64,000 nt of DNA, taken from positions 2,689,001 through 2,753,000 of the forward strand of contig NZ_CP071448.1 in assembly GCF_017352115.1 (NCBI RefSeq). Reading direction: 5' to 3'. This stretch comes from Flavobacterium endoglycinae (GTDB lineage: Bacteria; Bacteroidota; Bacteroidia; Flavobacteriales; Flavobacteriaceae). Shown in pieces: positions 24,679-32,391 of this stretch (its first letter is position 1; every line of letters begins with the position of its first letter). The position numbers and the translations under genes were made by a program. The notes beneath the pieces were generated by a model, which was not told the origin of the DNA, ran no database searches, and saw only the letters and a list, made by a program, of their open reading frames with translations.

Positions 24679-26736
24679 TTAGTTTACAGTTGCGCCATTT
24701 GGTGCATCGGCATCTGGATTTACAAAAACCAGTTTTCCTTCTGCATTTGTTGTCATTAAGATCATTCCTTGACTTTCAACACCACGCAAAGCTCTTGGCG
24801 CTAAGTTTGCTAAAACAGAAACTCGTTTTCCAATGATTTCTTCTGGAGAAAAACTCTCGGCAATTCCCGAAACAATCGTACGAACATCAATTCCTGTATC
24901 TACTTTAAGAACTAAAAGTTTGTTTGCTTTTGGCATTTTTTCAGCTTCAAGAATAGTTCCAATACGGATATCCATTTTCGCAAAATCCTCAAACTGAATT
25001 AAGTCTTTTTGTGGTTCAGCTTGTTTGTTTTCAGCAAGATTTGCCGTTTTTGTTGCTTCCAATTTATCTATTTGTTTTTGTATTTCTTCGTCTTCAATTT
25101 TAGCAAAAAGCAATTCTGCTTCTCCAATTTTGTGTCCAGCTGCAATTAATTCTGAATTATCTGCTACATCAGACCATTTTAAGTTTCCTTCGTTTTTAAG
25201 GATTCTCGAAAGTTTAGCTGTTGTAAAAGGTAAAAATGGTTCAGATAAAACACTTAAAGCTGCAGCGATTTGCAAGGCCACATACATTTGAGTTTTTACA
25301 CGCTCTGGATTGTCTTTCATCACTTTCCAAGGCTCTTCGTCTGCCAGATATTTGTTGCCTAAACGAGCAACATTCATCAATTCTCCTAAAGCTTCACGGA
25401 ATCTGTAACGTTCCACCGAACTTGCAATTACTGCTGGATATGCTTTTAATTCGGCTAAAGTTGCTTCATCGATTTCTGTAAATTCGTTTGGAGCAGGGAT
25501 AATACCATCGTAATATTTGTTGGTTAAAACCACCACACGATTTACGAAGTTTCCAAATACGGCAACTAATTCGTTATTATTTCTAGCCTGAAAATCTTTC
25601 CAAGTAAAGTCGTTATCTTTTGTTTCCGGCGCGTTTGATGTTAAAGCGTAACGTAGAACATCTTGCTTATCTGGAAACTCTTCTAAATATTCGTGCAACC
25701 AAACGGCCCAGTTTTTAGAAGTCGAAAGTTTGTTTCCTTCCAAGTTCAAAAATTCATTTGCGGGAACGTTGTCTGGTAAAATGTAACTTCCTTCTGCTTT
25801 AAGCATTGCTGGGAAAATAATACAGTGGAAAACAATATTGTCTTTCCCAATAAAGTGAACCAATTTGGTTTCTTCATCTTTCCAATATGGTTCCCAATCT
25901 TTTCCTTCTCGTGCTGCCCATTCTTTTGTAGAAGAAATGTAGCCAATTGGTGCATCAAACCAAACGTATAATTTTTTGCCCTCAGCACCTTCAACCGGAA
26001 CGTCAATTCCCCAGTCAAGGTCACGCGTTACGGCACGAGGTTCTAAACCTGCATCAATCCAAGATTTTACTTGTCCGTAAACATTGGTTTTCCAGTCATT
26101 TTTGTGACCTTCTAAAATCCATTCGCGTAAAAAAGCATCGTAACGATCTAAAGGTAAAAACCAGTGTTTAGTTGATTTTAAAATTGGAGTTTCGCCTGTA
26201 ATAGTCGATTTCGGATTAATCAAATCAGTTGCGTTCAAAGTAGAACCACAATTTTCGCATTGATCTCCGTAAGCTCCGTCATTCCCACATTTTGGGCAAG
26301 TTCCCACCACAAAACGGTCTGCCAAAAACTGGTTTGCTTTTGCATCGTATAATTGTTCGGTAACTTCTTCAATAAAATCGCCTTTATCATATAAAGTTCT
26401 GAAAAATTCAGAAGCAGTATCGTGATGTATTTTTGCCGAAGTTCTTGAATAATTGTTGAATGAAATTCCGAAATCAGCAAATGATTTGCGAATAATTCCG
26501 TCGTATTTATCGATAACTTCTTGTGGTGTAATTCCTTCTTTTTTAGCTTTCATCGAAATAGCAACACCGTGTTCATCGCTTCCGCATAAAAATGCAACAT
26601 CATTTCCTTGCAGGCGAAGGTATCTCGAATATATATCAGCAGGCACGTAAACCCCCGCCAAATGTCCAATATGGATTGGTCCATTTGTGTAAGGCAATGC
26701 CGCCGTAATGGTATATCTTTTTGGATTCTGTATCAT
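24679..26736 (-). CDS. metG: Methionyl-tRNA synthetase
   Basis: A 685-residue class I synthetase charging tRNA-Met. It shows the HIGH motif ([12 protein letters not shown]), the KMSKS-type loop as [10 protein letters not shown], and the four-cysteine zinc knuckle ([18 protein letters not shown]). A C-terminal EMAP/Trbp111-like tRNA-binding domain ([19 protein letters not shown] to the end) gives the long dimeric form. Promoter-like TATTTTTG lies just upstream of the ATG. The gene ends at a terminator and is monocistronic. Confidence 0.97.
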   Translation of the reverse strand: MIQNPKRYTITAALPYTNGPIHIGHLAGVYVPADIYSRYLRLQGNDVAFLCGSDEHGVAISMKAKKEGITPQEVIDKYDGIIRKSFADFGISFNNYSRTSAKIHHDTASEFFRTLYDKGDFIEEVTEQLYDAKANQFLADRFVVGTCPKCGNDGAYGDQCENCGSTLNATDLINPKSTITGETPILKSTKHWFLPLDRYDAFLREWILEGHKNDWKTNVYGQVKSWIDAGLEPRAVTRDLDWGIDVPVEGAEGKKLYVWFDAPIGYISSTKEWAAREGKDWEPYWKDEETKLVHFIGKDNIVFHCIIFPAMLKAEGSYILPDNVPANEFLNLEGNKLSTSKNWAVWLHEYLEEFPDKQDVLRYALTSNAPETKDNDFTWKDFQARNNNELVAVFGNFVNRVVVLTNKYYDGIIPAPNEFTEIDEATLAELKAYPAVIASSVERYRFREALGELMNVARLGNKYLADEEPWKVMKDNPERVKTQMYVALQIAAALSVLSEPFLPFTTAKLSRILKNEGNLKWSDVADNSELIAAGHKIGEAELLFAKIEDEEIQKQIDKLEATKTANLAENKQAEPQKDLIQFEDFAKMDIRIGTILEAEKMPKANKLLVLKVDTGIDVRTIVSGIAESFSPEEIIGKRVSVLANLAPRALRGVESQGMILMTTNAEGKLVFVNPDADAPNGATVN

Positions 26737-26755
26737 CTTTCAAAATTATTGAGTG

Positions 26756-26763
26756 CAAAAATA
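26756..26763 (-). promoter_or_regulatory. -7 element of metG
   Basis: Minus-strand TATTTTTG, a perfect TAnnTTTG, about 20 nt from the ATG. No -33 TTG at standard spacing. Confidence 0.45.
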
Positions 26764-26784
26764 AGCAATAGAATTGAAATTTCG

Positions 26785-26880
26785 TTATTACGCAGAGATT
26801 CACTAAGAAAAAGGGCAGAGATTCGCTAAGATTTTTTTGATTTTAGTTCTCGCAAAGATGCGAAGGCGCAAAGTTTTTTG
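26785..26880. repeat. Intergenic repeat (cgcaaag / cgcagag family)
   Basis: ACGCAGAGATTCACTAAG, GGGCAGAGATTCGCTAAG and CTCGCAAAGATGCGAAGGCG are degenerate copies of the same words found at 9172, 10150, 38430 and 59393. This and the next entry fill most of the 431-bp gap between metG and the CDGSH gene. Confidence 0.55.
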
Positions 26881-26900
26881 TTTTAAACTAGTAATAAATC

Positions 26901-27074
26901 GTTCCTATGGAACTTTTTTTCTGGCGACATTTTACAACGGATTAAAATCCGTTGCTACAATATCTTTCGAGCCAACGGCTCTTTTACAAAAATTCCGTAG
27001 GAATGATTTATTTTGTAGCAACGGATTTTAATCCGTTGTAAACGAAACGTTATCAAGATGAGTTCCGTAGGAAC
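26901..27074. repeat. Distal block of REP-like palindromes in inverted arrangement
   Basis: Six hairpins in order: GTTCCTATGGAAC (26901-26913), CAACGGATTAAAATCCGTTG (26935-26954), GAGCCAACGGCTC (26969-26981), ATTCCGTAGGAAT (26992-27004), CAACGGATTTTAATCCGTTG (27019-27038) and GTTCCGTAGGAAC (27062-27074). The second and fifth carry GCTACAA/TTGTAGC tails facing each other, so the block is a head-to-head pair. The words are the same as in the array beside the transposase at 4205-5070. Confidence 0.85.
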
Positions 27075-27167
27075 GATTCATATAAAATAGAACCAGTTTA
27101 AACTAGCCTTTGCAGTAAAATCTTCAGGATTTATTTCGCAATCTTTGCGTTCGAAAAAACAAAATTT

Positions 27168-27395
27168 ATGAGCAAGACTAAATTAATCATCAATAAAAAC
27201 GGATCAATCAAAATTGAAGGTGATTTTGAAATCATGGATCCAGAAGGAGCGCTTTACGGTTTACAAGGAAGATCTGCACTAGGACTTTGCCGTTGCGGAT
27301 TATCTAACAACAAACCATTTTGTGATGGCGGACACAGAAACAACTTCGAACATGATTCTGTAGCGTTTGATTTACCTCCAATGAAAACGAACTAA
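27168..27395 (+). CDS. CDGSH iron-sulfur domain protein
   Basis: A 75-residue protein with one CDGSH motif, CRCGLSNNKPFCDGGH: Cys41, Cys43, Cys52 and His56 are the 3Cys-1His ligands of a redox-active, pH-labile 2Fe-2S cluster (mitoNEET family). In bacteria these small proteins are linked to iron or redox handling; the partner is unknown. The N-terminal strands (KLIINKNGSIKIEGDFEIMD) carry the beta-cap. It lies just after the palindromic repeat block and ends at a terminator. Confidence 0.92.
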   Translation: MSKTKLIINKNGSIKIEGDFEIMDPEGALYGLQGRSALGLCRCGLSNNKPFCDGGHRNNFEHDSVAFDLPPMKTN

Positions 27396-27414
27396 TCACA
27401 TTTGTGATAGATAT

Positions 27415-27448
27415 AAAAAAAGCGACATTTTAAAAATGCCGCTTTTTT
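27415..27448 (+). terminator. Terminator of the CDGSH gene
   Basis: AAAAAAGCGACATTT pairs with AAATGCCGCTTTTTT with one internal mismatch, followed by T-run and A-run on either side. Confidence 0.75.
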
Positions 27449-27455
27449 ATTCGAA

Positions 27456-27563
27456 TTATTTTCCAAAGTATTTAGATAATCGGAGTTGAATTTTATCTTG
27501 ATTCTCTGGGAATGACGCTTTAGGATGTTTTTTCCAATAATCAATTCCTTGTTCTAATGCCAT
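27456..27563 (-). pseudogene. Detached 3' end of the DUF4304-like gene
   Basis: In a shifted frame directly after the stop at 27554, 35 codons read MALEQGIDYWKKHPKASF to SKYFGK and end with TAA at 27456. The text joins naturally onto the preceding NNEK if one base is added in the A5 run at 27569-27573. It is thus the original C-terminus, cut off by a one-base indel (or by a sequencing error). Confidence 0.7.
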
Positions 27564-28090
27564 AATGCTTTTTCATTATTTCCTGCTATTAGGAAAAAAT
27601 CACAAGCTTTAGAATGAAACCATCCTTCTTCGACTATTTTATATGCGGCATTTTCCCAATTCGAAAGATTATCTAAAAAAGGAATCCCTATATTTAAAAT
27701 ATTATCTTTTAGTGTTTTAAGTACGGTCTCTCTTTCTTTTTGATTTATGATTTGAAAATGAGATTCTTTTTTACCATTAATAATTGGAAACTCCCAATCC
27801 TTAATATTCCAATCCATTGCTCCTCCCAAACTATCATTTATGGCACTCTCTCCAAATTCAGTTTGATGCCATTTTGAATATTTTTTAGACGAAACGCCAA
27901 ATGAAGTCCAAAATTCTGCAGACACATTTTCTTGGTTATGTCTGTTTAATTGAAAATGAATTGTCTGAACAAAGTCATCAACCTTTCTTTTGAAAGTTAA
28001 ATTGCTTTTTGAAAATTTAAAACCAATTTCTGCTAAAGAAGTAAGTAAAGTTTTTTCAATACTTATAGTTATAAGATCTTTTGGTTTCAT
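27554..28090 (-). CDS. DUF4304-like protein, C-terminus lost to a frameshift
   Basis: A 178-residue protein. The first ~110 residues (KPKDLITISIEKTLLTSLAEIGF, FKRKVDDFVQTIHFQLNRHN, AEFWTSFGV) resemble DUF4304, a domain often seen among immunity-like and uncharacterised proteins. The ORF ends in EKALWH, but the sequence beyond continues in another frame (27456-27563), so the intact product would have been about 213 residues. ATG 28090 is preferred over the TTG two codons upstream. Neighbouring genes are small acidic proteins of similar type. The DUF4304 match is by eye and moderate. Confidence 0.6.
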   Translation of the reverse strand: MKPKDLITISIEKTLLTSLAEIGFKFSKSNLTFKRKVDDFVQTIHFQLNRHNQENVSAEFWTSFGVSSKKYSKWHQTEFGESAINDSLGGAMDWNIKDWEFPIINGKKESHFQIINQKERETVLKTLKDNILNIGIPFLDNLSNWENAAYKIVEEGWFHSKACDFFLIAGNNEKALWH

Positions 28091-28108
28091 AATCAATAAA
28101 CATCTTTT

Positions 28109-28474
28109 TTATTTGATATCTAAGAAAGTATCATTCTCATTGTAATAGTTTAGACATTCAATTAACTGCAAAATGCTAACATTTGCATTTTGTTCTGTTG
28201 CTAAATCTATAACATCTTGAAAATTATCGCATGAATATTTTAACCAATAATCCATTTCTATAACTTCATCCGGATAAATTTCTTCACCATCATCATCTAC
28301 TTCAATGGGATCTCCAACGTAAATAATAATGTCAGGCGAAAGCTCCTCGTCATCATCTGAACCATAAACATCGTAATAGTATTCAGGATTATAATTTGTA
28401 GAACGATCTTTCTTGGCTTGAACAAATTTTATAAAATCACTTAAAACCCATATTTTATTTTTAAAATCAGACAT
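28109..28474 (-). CDS. Small acidic protein, immunity-like
   Basis: A 121-residue, strongly acidic protein (VYGSDDDEELSPD, DPIEVDDDGEEIYPDEVIEMD) with a helical C-terminus (QDVIDLATEQNANVSILQLIE). It has the look of DUF7716-type or polymorphic-toxin immunity proteins, but the family is not certain. A perfect -7 element (minus-strand TACATTTG, 28490-28497) just upstream favours ATG 28474 over ATG 28483. It lies 18 bp before the DUF4304-like gene and is probably co-transcribed. No toxin gene is adjacent. Confidence 0.65.
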   Translation of the reverse strand: MSDFKNKIWVLSDFIKFVQAKKDRSTNYNPEYYYDVYGSDDDEELSPDIIIYVGDPIEVDDDGEEIYPDEVIEMDYWLKYSCDNFQDVIDLATEQNANVSILQLIECLNYYNENDTFLDIK

Positions 28475-28544
28475 ACAAAACATTTTTTACAAATGTAGTA
28501 TTTTTATTATAAAAAGTGTTTTTTGGGATTGAAATTATGGTCTT

Positions 28545-29447
28545 TTATAAATACAATTCTCCTTTCATGGTAATTATTGAAGAACCTCCAACTAAAATAT
28601 CTTCTTCGCGATTCATGACTTCAATTAGTGAAGGCTGTTTTAACCTTACACCTTGAAGAATTTTATATTCTTTATCAGACTTTGTGAATTTCTTCTGCGT
28701 TAAAAAACCAATTAACGGACCAGCTGCTGTACCTGTTGCGGGATCTTCATTTATTCCGATTATGGGATTAAAAAATCTCGTTTCGACTATATGTTCCTGA
28801 CCTTCATCGGCAATAGTGAAACAATAAAAACCTTCAAAATCATATTCTTTTGAGATTTCAATTAAAAGTCGATTGTCGGGAACAAAGCTATTTAGGAGTT
28901 CACTATTTTTTATAGGGACCATTGTGTGTGCAACTTCTGTTTTTACTACTGATGGTACAAAAGCATTTACATCTAAATCCTCGATTTTTAATCCAAGAGC
29001 TACTGCAATTTTATACGTTGGGATTTCCTGTTTTATAACTGCCGATTTTTGATGCATTTTAACGACAGGATAAAAAGTAACCGGATCAAAACTCACCGTT
29101 ACTGGAATTGCCGAATGTTTCATGATTACAAAAGGTTCACTTTCGTTTTGTTCGTCAAATATGGGCATTCTTTTTAGTAATGCACCACATACAGCACCCA
29201 GTAAATTATGTCCTGCGCCGTCGATTTCTATTCCCGTTGGAGTAAACGAACGAACGATCAAGGCTCTTTCTCTTGCGGAATAATAAACAAAAGAGGTTTC
29301 GGAATAGCGAAATTCTTTAGAAATATCCTGATAGGTTTCTAATCTTAGATTACCATTTGTGAAAACCACTGAAAGCGGATTTCCTTTATAGCTTTCGTTT
29401 GAAAACACATCTAAAACGTAATATTCTAATGCCGTTCTTTCACTCAT
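28545..29447 (-). CDS. PhzF-family isomerase/epimerase
   Basis: A 300-residue protein with the two-lobed diaminopimelate-epimerase fold of PhzF. Visible landmarks are DVFSNESYKGNPLSVVF, FRYSETSFVYY with the catalytic Glu, DGAGHNLLGAVCG (first lobe) and EDPATGTAAGPLIGFL (second lobe). PhzF isomerises DHHA in phenazine synthesis, but most homologues, including this lone copy without other phz genes, have unknown substrates. It lies between immunity-like small genes without being tightly spaced to either. Confidence 0.92.
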   Translation of the reverse strand: MSERTALEYYVLDVFSNESYKGNPLSVVFTNGNLRLETYQDISKEFRYSETSFVYYSARERALIVRSFTPTGIEIDGAGHNLLGAVCGALLKRMPIFDEQNESEPFVIMKHSAIPVTVSFDPVTFYPVVKMHQKSAVIKQEIPTYKIAVALGLKIEDLDVNAFVPSVVKTEVAHTMVPIKNSELLNSFVPDNRLLIEISKEYDFEGFYCFTIADEGQEHIVETRFFNPIIGINEDPATGTAAGPLIGFLTQKKFTKSDKEYKILQGVRLKQPSLIEVMNREEDILVGGSSIITMKGELYL

Positions 29448-29548
29448 ACTTTTCTCTTTTTAGCTGAATTGTTTTTCGAAGGCACTAAAATTACGTTTTA
29501 TTATTGTATTTTTCTTATAAGATTACTACTGTATAGATTATTTTACTA

Positions 29549-29962
29549 TTATTTTATGATTAAAATTTCGCTACTTGAATCAAACATTTCAGCATGAACA
29601 GTTTGTAAAACAAGTATTTCGTTACTCTCGAATGCAATGCTTATTTTACAATTGTTTTGGTCAGGTTCGCACCATATTTTGGAAATTACTTTTTGAGAAA
29701 GATCAAAATCAGAGGTTTTATCTATATAATCAAAACTTTCATCATCATCATTATCGATATCGATTATGTTCCAGTTTTCCCAAACTCCAAAGCCTGCATC
29801 AAGAAAATATTGATGCCAATTGTGATTTTCAACTTTTAGATATATAAGAATAGGTTCTTTTGTTTCTGGGTTTTCGCAAACTACCAGTTTTTCTAATTTT
29901 AAACCGTTAAATTCGGTAAAAATAAAATTATCATCTTGAAAAATTCGTCCCTCTTGATTCAT
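29549..29962 (-). CDS. Small acidic protein, immunity-like
   Basis: A 137-residue acidic protein. HNWHQYFLDAGFGVWENWNI followed by the Asp-rich DIDNDDDESFDYIDK is a notable Trp-rich/acidic block, and the C-terminal strand KISIAFESNEILVLQTVHAE suggests a beta-rich fold like several immunity families. No name was recognised. The upstream YdeI-like gene ends 13 bp away, so they probably form an operon. Confidence 0.65.
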   Translation of the reverse strand: MNQEGRIFQDDNFIFTEFNGLKLEKLVVCENPETKEPILIYLKVENHNWHQYFLDAGFGVWENWNIIDIDNDDDESFDYIDKTSDFDLSQKVISKIWCEPDQNNCKISIAFESNEILVLQTVHAEMFDSSSEILIIK

Positions 29963-29975
29963 GAAATGGCATTAT

Positions 29976-30533
29976 TTAGAAAACTCTTTTTTGCTCAAAA
30001 CTAAAGTTTATGGTTTTCTCCAATCTTGAAACTCTAGTTTTTTCTTGTTTGGCAGACATGATCCAGTGAACTACTACTCTTTTATAAGAAGGTGCCTGTT
30101 TATCAAAATATTCCCAGGCAGTTTCATTCGCCTTAAATTGGTTTTCTAAATTAGGATCGAAAACATAAGCTTCATTTTCATGTGAATAAATTTTGGATCT
30201 TTCTTCAGATCTAAAGCTGAAAGCTTTCAATCCTGCCTCTTTCATAAGTCCGGCTTTGGTCAAAACTTCGACTTTTTTAATATTGATGGCGCTCCAAATA
30301 CTCGATTTTTTTCTTGGCGTAAATCGGATTGTATAACTTTCTTCGTCAATGGTTCTTCGAATACCGTCGATCCAGCCAAAACAAAGCGCTTGATCTACAG
30401 ATTCTGACCACGTCATACATGGTTTTTTAGTACTCACTCTATAGTAACCTACCAAAAGTTCGGTTTCTGTTTGGTAATTTTTTTCTAACCATGCTCGGAA
30501 TTGTTCTTGCGTTGAAAAGAAGGTTGGATTCAT
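29976..30533 (-). CDS. YdeI/OmpD-associated family protein
   Basis: A 185-residue protein matching the YdeI family: FFSTQEQFRAWLEKNY at the start, DQALCFGWIDGIRRTIDEESYTIRFTPRKKSSIWSAIN-type core (residues ~45-85) and a C-terminal helical part. Family members are annotated as bacteriocin- or peptide-protection proteins, but mechanism is unknown. It is the first gene of a two-gene unit with the acidic protein at 29549-29962. Confidence 0.85.
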   Translation of the reverse strand: MNPTFFSTQEQFRAWLEKNYQTETELLVGYYRVSTKKPCMTWSESVDQALCFGWIDGIRRTIDEESYTIRFTPRKKSSIWSAINIKKVEVLTKAGLMKEAGLKAFSFRSEERSKIYSHENEAYVFDPNLENQFKANETAWEYFDKQAPSYKRVVVHWIMSAKQEKTRVSRLEKTINFSFEQKRVF

Positions 30534-30691
30534 TAATAGTTTTACAGTGCTAAGATTATTTATACATCTAATAATCTATAAAATTATGATAATTTACAGA
30601 AAAGAAAATTGAATTTTATTGACTTTTTGATTTTCTAATTTTTAATCGATACATCATCAATCTATGCTGAGAAGGTTTTAATAATTTATTC

Positions 30692-30721
30692 TTGAATTGT
30701 GTATTTTTTCTCTCAACTTTG
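30692..30721 (+). promoter_or_regulatory. Promoter of the DMP19-like gene
   Basis: TTG (30692-30694) and CAACTTTG (30714-30721) are spaced 19 nt. The second differs from TAnnTTTG by one base. It gives a ~22-nt leader to ATG 30750 and lies after the ORF's alternative start at 30699. Confidence 0.55.
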
Positions 30722-30749
30722 CAAAATCAAAATCTCAAAACAAATTAAA

Positions 30750-31292
30750 ATGGAGGAATTCGGCAGAATACTAGTTTCTGAAACAGCAGCAAACAGCGAT
30801 AATCCGCAGGATATAATCAATTCGAATATTTCAATTATCAATTTAATGCGCGAAGAAGGTGTAAACGATGATTTAATTCACGAAGATGCGCTGACTAGTT
30901 ATTATCTTGATTATTACTTTTCGCAATATACACAAGGAAATTTTTCTCAGTTTGTGTACAACTCAGGCTGGAACAAAGAATTGAACGAATTAATTGAAGA
31001 AGGACTCGCTTTAATTGGTGCCGAAAAACATCTTGAACTATTTCAGTCACAATCGAAACGAGTAAAATTGTTGAGTACCGTTAAAATTGGTAAATTCTTA
31101 AAAGGAAAACTTGAAGGTGTAAATCCAACAAGAGATTTATTAAACAACAATGCTTTTTTTGAATTAGAGGAAGATCTTCCGGCTTTAAACGCCAATTTCT
31201 TAAAAACTCATCCTGATTTTGAAGCGCTTCCTGTAGAAGAAATCTTTGCTCTTTTGGAAGAGTTTACCGGACGTAAGATTAAAAGAGAGTAG
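30750..31292 (+). CDS. DMP19/DUF4375-family protein
   Basis: A 180-residue acidic soluble protein. The region SYYLDYYFSQYTQGNFSQFV, NSGWNKELNELIEEGLALIGAEKHLELF matches the DMP19-like (DUF4375) domain, named after a Neisseria DNA-mimic protein, though most homologues have no known role. The C-terminal part (FFELEEDLPALNANFLKTH) is also acidic. ATG 30750 is chosen because a good promoter lies between it and the upstream alternative start. Monocistronic, in a neighbourhood of other small acidic proteins. Confidence 0.72.
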   Translation: MEEFGRILVSETAANSDNPQDIINSNISIINLMREEGVNDDLIHEDALTSYYLDYYFSQYTQGNFSQFVYNSGWNKELNELIEEGLALIGAEKHLELFQSQSKRVKLLSTVKIGKFLKGKLEGVNPTRDLLNNNAFFELEEDLPALNANFLKTHPDFEALPVEEIFALLEEFTGRKIKRE

Positions 31293-31419
31293 CTTTTTAA
31301 GAAGTTAGAGTTATAGAATTACAAAGCTTCAAAGGTTTTTATTCACATTTCATACATGCATTTATAAAATAATACGTGTAAAATTTCGATTTTATTTAAA
31401 AAGCTTAGTCAGAATATTT

Positions 31420-31427
31420 TATATTTG
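31420..31427 (+). promoter_or_regulatory. -7 element of the 31456 lipoprotein gene
   Basis: TATATTTG, a perfect TAnnTTTG, ~29 nt before the ATG. No -33 TTG at normal spacing. Confidence 0.5.
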
Positions 31428-31455
31428 AAAGCCCCTAATTTTAAAACCGAAACCA

Positions 31456-32358
31456 ATGAAAATTAAAACCTACTTAATTCTCAGTGGCATTTTTCTATTT
31501 TTTGCCTCGTGCGGGAAAAATGAAAAACAAAGCTCTGACGAAGCCGCCCCAGCGTTAGCAGTTCAAACCGACAAGCCGCCCCAAGCAGTCGAAAAACTGA
31601 TTTTTAAAAAAAACGAAGAAATAATTTCTTCAGATCAATTGGATTTAAGTCTGCTTCGAAAAACCGCTGAAAACCTAGACATTAAATTCACAACTTTAAA
31701 AATTGAAGACATTAGTTCTATTCGGTTTAATGATAACGTCACTTTTTTTGTGATTTGCACCATTAAAAAAAGCGATAAAAAAACGAAATCAAAAGAAGAT
31801 GATTTAGGAAATCATTACGAAAGAAAATATGTTTTTGTAAATAATGAAGATGGAAAAATTCTAGCCGAAGAAACAGATCAGAATTTGGATTATTATGAAA
31901 ACGAAGGTCTTAAAGTTGCTAAAACCCTTATTTTAAAAGATTTATTGCAGTTGAATGAGGAAACAAAAGCAATTGCTTTTACTACAGAAGTATATTCAAA
32001 CAGCAGAGTTTTAATGTATTCTGAAGAAAAATTTACCATTTTAACTTTGGACGGAAACAAAATCAAAAAGCTTCTATACGAATATCCCATCCGGCTTACT
32101 AATGGCGATTCGAACGGAGGCGGAACTTACCAGATTGAAACGTTAGAAACTGGAATCAGTGTTTCGGGAACTCCAACAAATGGTTTTTATGATCTGCTGG
32201 TTTCTAAAATTTTCACGTATGAAGAAGCTTCAGAAGAAGATCCTGAAAATAATATTGAACAAAAGAATGATTTAAAAGTCAAAAAAGAATTTCAGAAATT
32301 ACAATACGACGGAAAATCATATTCTTTTAAAAAAGACGATAGAAGCCGGTTTTTATAA
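31456..32358 (+). CDS. Lipoprotein of unknown function
   Basis: A 300-residue protein with a signal peptide and lipobox (FFASC, Cys19), followed by a linker rich in Ala/Pro. The mature part has strand-rich stretches such as VTFFVICTIKKSD, ERKYVFVNNEDGKIL, YSEEKFTILTLDGNKIKKLLYEY and a Gly-rich turn (GDSNGGGTYQIETLE). It ends in KDDRSRFL. No family was recognised. Its coding end overlaps the stem of a terminator-like hairpin, and the T9SS-tailed TPR gene starts 33 bp downstream, so some read-through is possible. Confidence 0.78.
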   Translation: MKIKTYLILSGIFLFFASCGKNEKQSSDEAAPALAVQTDKPPQAVEKLIFKKNEEIISSDQLDLSLLRKTAENLDIKFTTLKIEDISSIRFNDNVTFFVICTIKKSDKKTKSKEDDLGNHYERKYVFVNNEDGKILAEETDQNLDYYENEGLKVAKTLILKDLLQLNEETKAIAFTTEVYSNSRVLMYSEEKFTILTLDGNKIKKLLYEYPIRLTNGDSNGGGTYQIETLETGISVSGTPTNGFYDLLVSKIFTYEEASEEDPENNIEQKNDLKVKKEFQKLQYDGKSYSFKKDDRSRFL

Positions 32359-32373
32359 TTAAAAACCGGTTTT
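32346..32373 (+). terminator. Hairpin at the end of the lipoprotein gene
   Basis: CCGGTTTTTA (32346-32355) pairs with TAAAAACCGG (32360-32369), followed by TTTT. The stop codon lies inside the loop. The short T-run suggests partial termination. Confidence 0.55.
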
Positions 32374-32391
32374 ATAAATTATAAATAAATC

